Part shown: positions 54,926 to 64,000 of the stretch, piece by piece | Layout: each line of letters begins with the position of its first letter | Position numbering within the stretch: position 1 is the first letter of the stretch | From: Acorus gramineus | Lineage: Eukaryota; Streptophyta; Magnoliopsida; Acorales; Acoraceae | Length of the DNA: 64,000 bases | Reading direction: 5' to 3' | Assembly: GCA_030737835.1 (NCBI GenBank) | Contig: JAUJYN010000016.1 | Location: 1,775,001 to 1,839,000 of the forward strand | Notes under the pieces: model-generated | Told to the model about the DNA's origin: nothing | The model's input: only the letters and a program-made list of their open reading frames with translations | Database searches by the model: none | Translations under genes and position numbers: made by a program

Positions 54926-55483
54926 GTAAGCTTTCCTCCCCCCTATTTCTTGTTTAGATGGTTGTCTAGGAGGTGAAATGGGGTATGCAAGGTGTGCATG
55001 AGTGTTTGGGGTGTGGGAGGGCTGAGGGAGGTGGTGGGGTTGGCTCGGGCACGCGTGCAAGATCATCCGCGCGCGTGCGCGCGAGTCTGCGCGTGCAGGC
55101 AGAGCAGACGCGCGCAGTCGGGGGCGCTGGGAGAGTGCGCGCGGAGCGTTGCGCAGAGGCGTAGTACGCGCGGGTAGGCCCAGGGCTGGACGCGCGGTGC
55201 GCACGGGCGCGCGCGCGGTAGCGTGTCTGGGCGTGCGAGCAGGGGCGCGACAGGGTGCCTGGGCACGCAGGCTGGGGCACGACAGTGCACCCGGGGCGCG
55301 GGTGTGCGTGCGCGTGCGGGTGGCCGTGCGCATGGCTGCCCGGGGGTGCGGGAGTGTGTCGGGGCACTCGGACTCGCGTGCGTACGGGCCCGTATGCATG
55401 CTTGTCCTAGTGTTGGGTATTTCTATCGTATTTCTTGCGTATTGTGTATTTTACTCACCATTTTGGTTTCCCATGTCTTGCAG

Positions 55484-55519
55484 ATCTTGACGGGCGGTCA
55501 CGCGATGACCCGGGTATTG
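55484..55519 (+). other. 36-nt LTR mini-module (E2)
   Basis: Between GTCTTGCAG and GTGAGTGGG. Confidence 0.6.
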
Positions 55520-56206
55520 GTGAGTGGGACAATCCAACCCAGTAGGGAGGCGTTCGATGCACGTAGTCGTGCATTGCCCTCCCCTGGGGCACCATAATTG
55601 CGTATTAATTTGTAATAAGTGTAATCTGTGCTATGCATGATCATTATGTTGTATCCATGCCACCTTAGGCTTTGTATGCTAGGAATATGCACCCTTATGT
55701 TGTGGATAGAGGCCTATACATCCTGATACCATGTTTCCATGCTAGGAGAGCCTCTACCTACGCATGCTTCCCATTTAGTTTAATTTATTTAAATCAAATG
55801 CGAGCTTATGGTTATTAGCATGCCTTAGAGAATATTATAACCTCGTTGTTATAATATGTGTCTCCCCGCATCTTAGTTATGCGCCCTGGTGGAATTTTGA
55901 AGAATTCATGACATTAGTAGAGTTGCAATCAGTGTCGGCGGATCCAAGGGGATCGTATCCGTATAGGTAGGCTGCTTCTTTTCCCTTCGTTGGATCTATG
56001 TAGGGACTCTCCAGCGTTAGACAGGCCGTCCTGACAGAGGGCTCCCATCTGTAGGCACCTCCGATGTGTCGGACTGTGCTGATCGTGGGAGTAGACCAGG
56101 CGAGCTACGGAGTGGAGGAGAGACTATCGGTGGACCAAGGGTGATTAACAGCCTAGTCAGTCCCAAAAGACCATGTCACCAGTTTGAGGGTGAGGGTGAG
56201 GGTGTG

Positions 56207-56231
56207 GTGGGTCGGCGATGTAGCGACCCAC
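56207..56231 (+). other. Conserved LTR hairpin
   Basis: Perfect 8-bp stem GTGGGTCG / CGACCCAC around GCGATGTAG. It follows a GAGGGT run. Confidence 0.6.
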
Positions 56232-56353
56232 TGGATTGTGTAGTTACTGCCACTTAGAGGCTATAAATTAATTGAGGTTGATATGAATTGTGATGCATGG
56301 GTTGTGCTATTCACTGAGCGTGTGGCTCACCCCTCACATATATTTTTCTCCAG

Positions 56354-56406
56354 TTCTATCTGAGTCGGATCTGAAGGAGGAGCTCCCTGAGGTACATCAA
56401 CAGTAG
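56354..56406 (+). other. LTR terminal module (E3), 53 nt ending in a stop codon
   Basis: After TTTCTCCAG; ends TAG; core DLKEELPE in the common frame. Confidence 0.6.
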
Positions 56407-56750
56407 CGGAGCAGCGTCACGCTCTGAGTGTGAGAGGCCATTCAGCATCCCCCTTTGATTGTATGTATTGTATTCCGTGCTTGGGCACACGTTTGTATTA
56501 TATTTGGATGTCGTTGTATATATTGGCTCTCACAGGACAGTTGATTATGTATCGGGTCTGTAATATGTCTTTTGAATTACAGACTCAGTCTTTTAGCTTC
56601 CACTATTTGTGTATATATCATGTCAGCTTCATTGTTGTCTGTGTTGTCATTTTGATGTTGTTTAGAGTATGTTATTGACCTCCTGTATAGACTGCTGATA
56701 TCATGTATACCATTGCCGCGCCTCGGGGACGGCCACCATGGGGCGTGACA

Positions 56751-59700
56751 AGACCATGCCGTTGGTCGAGGAGACCCGGGATTACTGGTCCACACAACAC
56801 TACTGGATCACCAACCTCACCCTCACCCTCACTCCCGGAGGAAGACTCTTGGGACTTTTGGGGAGAGACCATATCGTTGGTCGAGGAGACCCGGGATTAC
56901 TGGTCTACGCAACACTACTGGATCATCTACATCGAGGTAACTACCCAACGATGTCTTTGAACATCGATACAAGACCGGACCCAACAACTATGGGAACGGA
57001 CGAACAACGAATGGGTCATGAGGCGACGTGTCTTCACCTCATCCTCACCCTCACTCCCGGAGGAAGACTCTTGGGACTTTTGGAAGAGACTTAGACTGCT
57101 CTACACCCTTGGTCCACCGGTAGCCCTTTCCCCTGCGTAGCCTCTACCTGGTATACTCCCACGATCAGTACCTTCCGAACGCATCGGTGGTACCTACGGA
57201 TGGGAGCCCTCTGTCAGGACAGCTTTCCCAACGCCGGGGAGTTTCTACATCGGATCCAACGAAGGGGAGAACGATTCCACGCTCGCAATATCATTCGTTA
57301 GCCCTCTCCCGGATAGCCTCTACCTGGTACACTCCCACGATCAGTACGCTCCCAAACACATTGGTGGTCCCTACGGATGGGAGTCCTCTGTCAGGACAGC
57401 TACAACCCGGGCCTCTTCAACACGGACGACATTGGGAGTAAACATTCCATGTTCGCAAAGCGAACCCAATGGAAAAACAACTACTCTCGATAATCACTTA
57501 TCGAGATATCGAATACTACTGTACTCCCACACCGTTGCGTCGCCCAGACACAAATGGGTTACCTCTGCTCTCACGTAGAAATAATCCCATAAGCTAATGA
57601 ATTCTCCTAAATTCCAAACGAGTGCATCGCTCGGATGCACGAGGCGATTACATCGCTAGCGCTCTAATTAATAAGTTACAACCCGACAGCGGGTCATACC
57701 CACGCCTATTTCAGATAGGCCTCTCAGTTTTTAACATGCGCATATAAATATATCCAGCTATGTGCATGAACCATATGCACAATCATCTAATAATTATAGG
57801 GACACTCCCTAACATGGATTTACATCATAATAAACCATACAACATGCATACATGGCCATTAATCACATAAGCAACATGCATGCATTAGATATCGCCAATC
57901 TTAAAAGAAAGGGTCCAGCGCGATCTCGCGCACTAATAGGTGCATGCCAATATTCCAAACGAATCTGAGTTGAGTAGGAAATCGCCTCTATTTACTAAGT
58001 TCGTTCAGAGGGAGAGGGCGAGAGAGATCATCATCTCATGAAGCTGGTCATAGCTTTGCCCCATTAGCATGGGCGCAACAACTACACCACGCCCTCGAGC
58101 CTTATCGCAAGGGAATATTAGGCAGGTGCCTGTTATTAACCCAGACTTAATCATACTGTATATTCCCATTAATATGGTGGGAGTAGTATTACAATACTAC
58201 CTAAGACATGCCATATTCTATACATCCATACACATTTACAAAATACATGCCCATACTAGAGGGGCTCATGCAACACAATCATTCATACATGAATACAATA
58301 CATGTATATAAGCCTAGCATGCAAGATATCTACATATTATAGCTTAAGCATGGCTATACTACTTATCTACACAAGTAGTATAGCTAGGGGGGCCCATCGA
58401 TGCGCGACGCGCAACTACGCGCGTCGAGCGCTTCCCGAGGGGGGGGGGGTTGGATCGAACCACTCACAATACAACCCGGAACCTCTTGCATCCCATCTGA
58501 CTAGATCTGCAAGGTAAGGGCATGAAGTTTGGTGAGTATAACTACACAAATATACATGGAATTTACTAGAAAAGCCAAAAACTCAGACAAGCACGCATAC
58601 GGGCTCTCACGCATGCGAGTACGCACATACGCACGCAAGTCCGAGTGCCCCGACACCTACCCAAACCCTCGGGCAGCCACACGCATGGCCCCCCACACAC
58701 GTACGCACGCATAAGCACGCACGCACGCTCCCCCGAACCCCCTGGCGCACTGCCGTGCGCCCATTCGCGTGCCCAGACGCGCTGTTGCGCGCGCCCGCGC
58801 ACACTGCGCGTCCTGCCTGCGCGCACTGCGCGCCCGTCCAGCACCCCGTGCGCACGCTTGCCCGCCCGCCAGCGCCCCTCTACGCGCGCAGACGCTCGCG
58901 CATGTGCGCGGATGGCCCAACCCGCGCGCCCAAACCTCTCCCACCCCCTCCACAGCCCTCCCACACACCCTACCTCCTATGCGTAGCATGCATGAACACC
59001 CTAACCGCCCCCTAAGCCATGAAAAACCAAGAAAAGGAGGGGAAGAGCTCACCTTGAGAGGGGGAATGAAAGGGGGAGACTCGGGGGCCCTCGATGCACC
59101 CGCGACCACCTCAACCACCACCACCACTACCACCACCTCCACAGCCCTCCTCAGCCTCCTTTGGCTGCAAATCAGGGGGGGGGGGAGTTCATGAAAAGGT
59201 GCTTGAGAGAGGGGAGATCAACAACAACAACAACACTTACACAAACTTGCTCTTCCTCCTTCACCTTCTCCTTCTCTTCTCTTTGAGGTTTTAATACAAA
59301 CACATGGGGGGGTTGAAAGAGAGGAAGAGAGACCCCCAAAAAAATCCACGTGAGAGTGAGAGGGGAAGAGAGAGAGAGAGATATTTTCCACTTGGGGGGG
59401 GGGGTGAGTGGAATGGAAAAATGTGGGGGGTGAACTTAACCTAAACTCACCCACTAACACTTTCAATAGTCAATTGGTTGCTTCATCATCAAGCAAAGGG
59501 GGGTAAGGTTACCCAAGGTCACCCCATTCACCAAAATATCTCACACTATTTGACTAATCAAACCAGGAACTCTCGAAAACCCGGATACGATTCGGAACTG
59601 CATATTTTTCCAAACGTTACCGGAATTCGATGAAATTTTTATGGGTAGTACTAAACGGTACCAGGACCCATAATATGCAGTCAGATTTCCAATCAGAGTT

Positions 59701-59828
59701 CTCTAACTCCCACAGGTGGCTAAAAGCCAAAATTTTAGCGGCTCCGATCGAAAAATTAAAAATGCCTTGAATGACCCAGAAGTGACCAAGGCTTAACCGA
59801 AATGGCTCCAAATGACACAGGCATAACA
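56751..59828 (-). mobile_element. 3' LTR (LTR-D type) of the minus-strand element, right part
   Basis: The other half of the LTR begun at 40404. It contains tandem repeats with CCCTCA runs (56800-57070), the long second spacer shared with LTR-C and LTR-D copies, the 39-nt mini-module (58468-58506), a GC-rich tract (58600-58930), the leader module (about 59060-59170) and a CT-rich leader. The LTR terminus TGTTATGCCTG (minus) at 59828 lies next to a polypurine tract. Confidence 0.8.
58468..58506 (-). other. 39-nt LTR mini-module (E2)
   Basis: Minus strand, between CCTTGCAG and GTGAGTGG-like sequence. Confidence 0.55.
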
Positions 59829-62574
59829 TTCTTCCCCCTTAGGAAATTTAGCCCTCCAAATTTAAGGAAACCCAAAGGGAAGACCAAATATAGCAAGTAT
59901 CATGCATAGACTTTTCGCTCCCAAGTGGTCTATGCACCAGACTGGCGCTACCGACACACTGCAATCAAGGGAACGGTCTTAGCGTGGAGCCTCTTCTCAT
60001 GCTGGTCTCTGACCTCGATCCACTGCTCCACGAACGACAAATCCAGCTCGAGAATGAGACGGTCGAACGGAGTGACATGAGCAGGATCTTGGACATAACG
60101 CCTCGGCCATGAGACAAGGACGACGTCGTGGGCATGAGCTAGCTGTTGGGGAAAGGCTACATGACGAGCCACCTCCCCAATCCACTCAATGACGAGAAAC
60201 GGTCCGATGAAGGGCCAACTCAGCTTGCCCCGAACGTCGAAACATAGAATGCCCTTAAACTGGGACACCTTCAGGAAAACATGGTCGCCAAACCCGAAAG
60301 TAAGCTCCTGGCGACGATGACCTGCATAGCCCTTCTATCGGTTCTGGGAGGTGCAGATGCACACACGAACCAACCTGGCCACCGCAAGGTCAAACAACTA
60401 ACTTATGGCCTCTCCAACTGGCGCTCCTCAACCGTCCCAACACAAGGGAGGTATAAAACTGCGCCTGTAGAGTGCCTTTCACAGATCCATCTGGATGCTC
60501 GAATGGCAGTCGTCTTGTAGGCATACCCCAACAAATGGGTGGTGCCTCACCCAACTGCCCTCATCATCGAGCACACAGGCACTTAGCATGTCCTCCAAGG
60601 TCTGAATCGTCCTCTTTGTCTGGCTGTCCATCGGCGATGAAACGCTATACTTAAATGGAGGCTCGCGCCAAAGCCTGCCAAGGCTGCGCCACAACCTCAA
60701 AGTAACCCTCGTGTCTCAACCGAAAATAGCGCCGACTGGAGTGCCATGAACGCGAACAATCACGAAGGTGAAAACCCACGTCAAGGCGTCCAGAGACTCA
60801 ATCAGTCGGATTAGGGAGGGAAGCGCGGACTTAGTTAGTCGGTCATTGATCACCTAGACGGCGTCGCGACCTGAACGTGATATTAGCGAGTCCGCAACAA
60901 TCCCTGATAACCCACTCCCACGTCCACTGAGGAATCTCCATGGACTAACGCTTTCCAACGCGATGATGACTCTCGACCTTTGCCTGAGGGCATGCCAATC
61001 TGGGGAAACAAGGTCACCAATATCGCCTTTTCATCGCACCACAACAATCTCAATGAAGACTACCCCAAAGTAGTCCACGGAAGCCCAATAAAACTTTTGA
61101 GATCCACGAAAGCTTCCGGCACATTCGTAAACTCCGATGGCAGTACTTAGAACTCGTAGTGCCTGAAAAGGACATGAAAGGCCATCTACAGGATGTCCAA
61201 CTCTCGGATCTTCAACTTGTGGCACCCTTGGGCGAAGATTGATCTAACAGAAGACACTCGCTCCCAGAGCTGGTCAAATAGATCATCAATTCGCGGCAAA
61301 GGTAACTGATCTTCAACCTCCACAGGGAGAACAAAACAACACCTCAAACGATTAAGTCCAGATTCTGCTCCTCGAGCATGGCTGGCGCTCATGATGACAC
61401 TTACACGCTTAGTAAGCCGCTCAACCACACTTAATCCACAAGACACGCAATAAGGGGTCGTCGGACCTCGACAATGCCTATGCGACGTCATCTATCTGAT
61501 AGGGCGGTTGAGTCCTATCACGAACACTAGCATCGCGCCTCCTTATTTTGTGACCAATGTGGGGCAAAACGCGATAATATCCACAACTGTGCGTCACATG
61601 CCGCCAGAGATAGGTCGCTCATCTATAACCATTGGAACTCCAGCATCCTGCACTCTATGGGCAGATTCATCACGGGGAGTCCACGCTCTCGACATCATCC
61701 AGTAGCACTCTCCCGGTGTGGCCTCTACCTGGTAGCCTCCCAAGCCCACTATCTCTGCCATATGGGCGCACCAACAAGCATAGTATCTGGGAGCACCTCA
61801 CAGGGCTCTGGCCCCAACCGAGCAGCTACAACGCACAATGATATATCGAAGCGACTCCAGATGCCACTATGGAACCCAGTCCACAAGCAATCGCCCACCA
61901 AGCTGCAATAGGATGCACCCAATCCTGATCGTATGCATCACCACTCGCTACAGCACCTTCCAAGTGAGAGGAAAAATCCATCATCAATTTGATGCTTCAA
62001 AGGTATTCCTTGACTGGTAAAAGAAACTTTGGGAGGGCACCATGAGGTCCCGATATAGGATATCCCGACAACCAAACAAAGAACACGGAGTATCCTAGCC
62101 CAGGTCTCAACGCTGACCCTGCAAGGCCCCTTAATCCTGAGTAGGAAGGCTAGAAGAATACATCACCCCTTAATGGGCAATATGCCACACCCTCAAAACT
62201 TGAAACTTGCGCTGCACGCGAACTCAATGGTTACCAGCAATATCGATACATGGGAAAGAAGCTCCATTTTCGAGATGCAATCCATACCTTAGAAATTGTG
62301 ACCAATTCATCATTATCATACTACTGGGCTGGAATCTCCTACCCAAGCCTTAATCCCACAACAAGGGATTCAACAACTGACCCCAACCAGTCAACCCAGT
62401 CGACAACTTAAGGGTGGGTCTGGGGGGGTCACGTCCACGTCAACAGATGCGAGGAGGCATGTCAGCAACCTAAGATAACTTCTAAAACAAGAGTACTCAG
62501 ATGACAATCCTACGACTCATCATCTATACGACTAGACTTAGGCTCTGACAGGACCAGGCTCTGATACCAACTTT
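59829..62574 (-). mobile_element. Internal region of a broken, short chromovirus derivative, minus strand
   Basis: Bordered by a polypurine tract (59829-59845) and a primer-binding site (62558-62569). Remnants on the minus strand: a gag start near 62440-62460, an LTR-like segment (about 62020-62140), [11 protein letters not shown] near 61260-61300, integrase-like pieces (about 60960-60500), and a C-terminal remnant near 59980-60100. It has the same layout as 5100-7778 and is about 2.7 kb, far shorter than the 4.9-kb internal region at 49209-54145. Many breaks. It cannot encode its own enzymes, so it was probably mobilised by relatives. Confidence 0.8.
62558..62569 (-). other. Primer-binding site (initiator Met-tRNA type)
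   Basis: Minus strand TGGTATCAGAGC, next to the LTR start at 62575. Confidence 0.8.
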
Positions 62575-62584
62575 TGTCACGCCC
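62575..62584 (-). mobile_element. 5' LTR of the minus-strand element, first 10 bp before an insertion
   Basis: TGTCACGCCC is the usual LTR terminus. It is followed at once by the start of a plus-strand LTR-A. The remainder should lie beyond the window. Confidence 0.7.
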
Positions 62585-64000
62585 TGTTATATATGTGTCA
62601 CTTTTATCCTTCTAGTCACCATTGGAGCATTTTGGCAGTTTTTCAACTTTTTCTTTTTTCGATCGGAACCGCTAAAATTTTAGACTTTTGGCTATCATCC
62701 TGAGCTTGAGAACTCCGATTGAAAATCTAACTGTATATTATGTGTCCTGGTGCCATTTCAAGCCACTCACAAAAATTTCATCGAATTCCAGTAACGTTTC
62801 AGAATTTCACAGTTCCGAATCGTATCCGGGTTTTGACCAAGCGAGAAGTCATTGGATGACTTTGACCAAGTCAAGTTTGACCCTTGACTTGGTCAATTGG
62901 TTTTGTTTGTTAGTGTGGTTGGGTTGACTAGGGTCAAAGTTCACCTAAACCTAACCTAACCTAGCTTAACCTAATTAATTTTAAGTGGTGAGTGTGTGAG
63001 TGTGTGTGTGGTGTGTGTGTGTGCCTTAAATTAAGTCCACGCCCAAGAATAGTATCCCCCCCTATTTATCTTCTTCTCCATCTCTCTCAAAAGCTCTCAC
63101 ATCCCTCTCTTTAAACCCCCCATTTGATCTAGCTAGAGTGGAAGAAAAGAAAAACCCTAGAAGGAGAAAAGGAAGGTGAGGACCCGATCTATCTTCCTAT
63201 GGTCTCGGTTTCGATTTCCCCCTTATGTAACCTCCTCTCTTACCTCCTTTTCTCCTCTGTTTTCAGCCCCTCTTAGGCTGAGAAGAGGTCTTGGTAGTGG
63301 TGGCTTTGGTGGTGGCAAATCGGTGCGCGAAGAGCACCCGAAGATCCCTCCTTTCCTTTCCTCCCTTGGGTAAGCTCTCCTCCTCCCTTTTTCCTTGTTT
63401 TAGATGCATGTTAGGGTGTGCATGGGGTGTATGCATGGTATGCATGTTTGTGGGGGTGAGGGAGGGCTGAGGAAGGGTGTGGGGTTGGCTCGGGCGCGCG
63501 TGCGGGGTCATCCGCGCGCGTGCGCGCGAGTCTGCGCGCGCGCAGGCAGAGCAGGCGCGCAGTCGGAGGCGCTGGGCGAGTACGCGCGTACGCGGGCGCA
63601 TGAGAGTGCGCGCGGAGCGCTGCGTAGGGGCGCAGTGTGTGCGGTGCGCGCAGGGGTGCGCGCGGGGTGCTCCGCAGGGGCGCAATACGCGCAGGTAGGC
63701 GTAGGGCTGGACGCGCGGTGCGCGCGGCGAGGTGTCTGGGCGAGCGGGCAGAAGTGCGGCAGTGCGCCAGGGGCGCGGGGCTGCGTGCGTGGGTGCGCAC
63801 CCGTGCCCGTGCGTGCGGGTGGCCGTGCGCATGGCTGCCCGGTGGTGCGGGAGTGTGTCGGGGCACTCAGACTAGCGTGCGTACGGGCCCGTATGCATGT
63901 TTGTCCGAGTGTTGGGTATTTCTATTATATTTATTGTGTATTTGTGTATTTTACTCACCATTTTGATTTCCCATGTCTTGCAGATCTTGACGGGCGGTCA
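62585..64000 (+). mobile_element. Chromovirus LTR-A, cut by the window end
   Basis: Starts TGTTATATATGTG. It contains GGTCAA-rich U3 repeats, the 103-nt leader module (63267-63369), a GC-rich tract (63480-63900) and the first 17 nt of the mini-module (63984-64000). It is very close to 54146-55500. Solo LTR or the 5' LTR of a full element cannot be decided here. Confidence 0.85.
63267..63369 (+). other. LTR leader module (E1), 103 nt
   Basis: Between CTGTTTTCAG and GTAAGC; the same length as in the main chromovirus. Confidence 0.5.

Larger units (their letters stand above)
40651..56750 (+). mobile_element. Most complete chromovirus (Tekay/Del-like), with two LTR insertions
   Basis: Parts: 5' LTR in three pieces (40651-40926, 43929-45662, 48599-49208), internal region 49209-54145, and 3' LTR 54146-56750 (2.6 kb). 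The pieces join cleanly once two antisense solo LTRs are discounted, because each is flanked by a 5-bp duplication. A primer-binding site and polypurine tract border the internal region. The element is broken, with roughly six to ten interruptions in gag-pol. LTR divergence is low by eye (a few percent), so it is fairly recent, and the solo LTRs inside it are younger still. Confidence 0.85.
54146..56750 (+). mobile_element. 3' LTR of the main chromovirus (LTR-A type, 2.6 kb)
   Basis: A full LTR from TGTTATATATG to GGGCGTGACA. It has GGTCAA-rich U3 repeats (54400-54480), a CT-rich leader (54620-54660), the 103-nt leader module (54823-54925), a GC-rich tract (55040-55400) and the 36-nt mini-module (55484-55519). 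The GGAATTT / GAATTC block lies near 55890, one repeat unit ends in a perfect hairpin (56207-56231), and the terminal module is at 56354-56406. This is a good reference copy for the family. Confidence 0.9.

Overview
The window looks like heterochromatic DNA from a large-genome flowering plant. I recognise no host gene, rRNA, tRNA or CRISPR array. Nearly all of it is Ty3/Gypsy LTR retrotransposon sequence inserted into itself. The Gag/Pol homology, the primer-binding sites matching the initiator Met-tRNA pattern, the C-terminal chromodomain and the very long LTRs (about 2.4-3.6 kb) point to a chromovirus, most like the Tekay/Del clade. Clade and host lineage are inferences. All these elements are treated as fossils.

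Left part (1-12815): an AT-rich LTR of another family (1-1267), a plus-strand chromovirus LTR (1268-3677), a minus-strand LTR fragment (3678-5099), a short plus-strand internal region with the start of its 3' LTR (5100-9227), a minus-strand LTR fragment (9228-10208) and a well preserved minus-strand pol fragment (10209-12815).

Middle (12816-40403): a deep nest. A gag-bearing minus-strand element (17083-25310, target duplication GGAGA) sits in a plus-strand solo LTR (16390-27750, CAAGC). That LTR sits in another plus-strand LTR (15822-30693), which sits in a further LTR ending at 31250. The last one interrupts a minus-strand element whose gag start and 5' LTR lie at 31251-33900. This element in turn lies in a minus-strand LTR ending at 40043, which also holds a solo LTR at 33948-37555 (AATTA). 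About 360 bp of unassigned AT-rich DNA follows (40044-40403).

Right part (40404-64000): a minus-strand element (3' LTR 40404-40650 and 56751-59828, internal region 59829-62574, 5' LTR starting at 62575) is split by the most complete plus-strand chromovirus (40651-56750; internal region 49209-54145). Two antisense solo LTRs (40927-43928, TCAAA; 45663-48598, AAGGG) lie in that element's 5' LTR. Another plus-strand LTR begins at 62585.

The most interesting signal is inside the LTRs. Almost every copy keeps the same three modules, bounded by GT/AG splice-like sites: a leader module (103 nt in the copies measured), a mini-module of 36 or 39 nt, and a terminal module of 53 nt (or 65) ending at a conserved stop codon. 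The first intron-like spacer is a GC-rich alternating tract in most copies and an unrelated AT-rich sequence in one subfamily. The second spacer carries tandem GAGGGT-rich repeats and a hairpin with a compensatory base change. This suggests that the LTR is itself a spliced, polyadenylated transcription unit.
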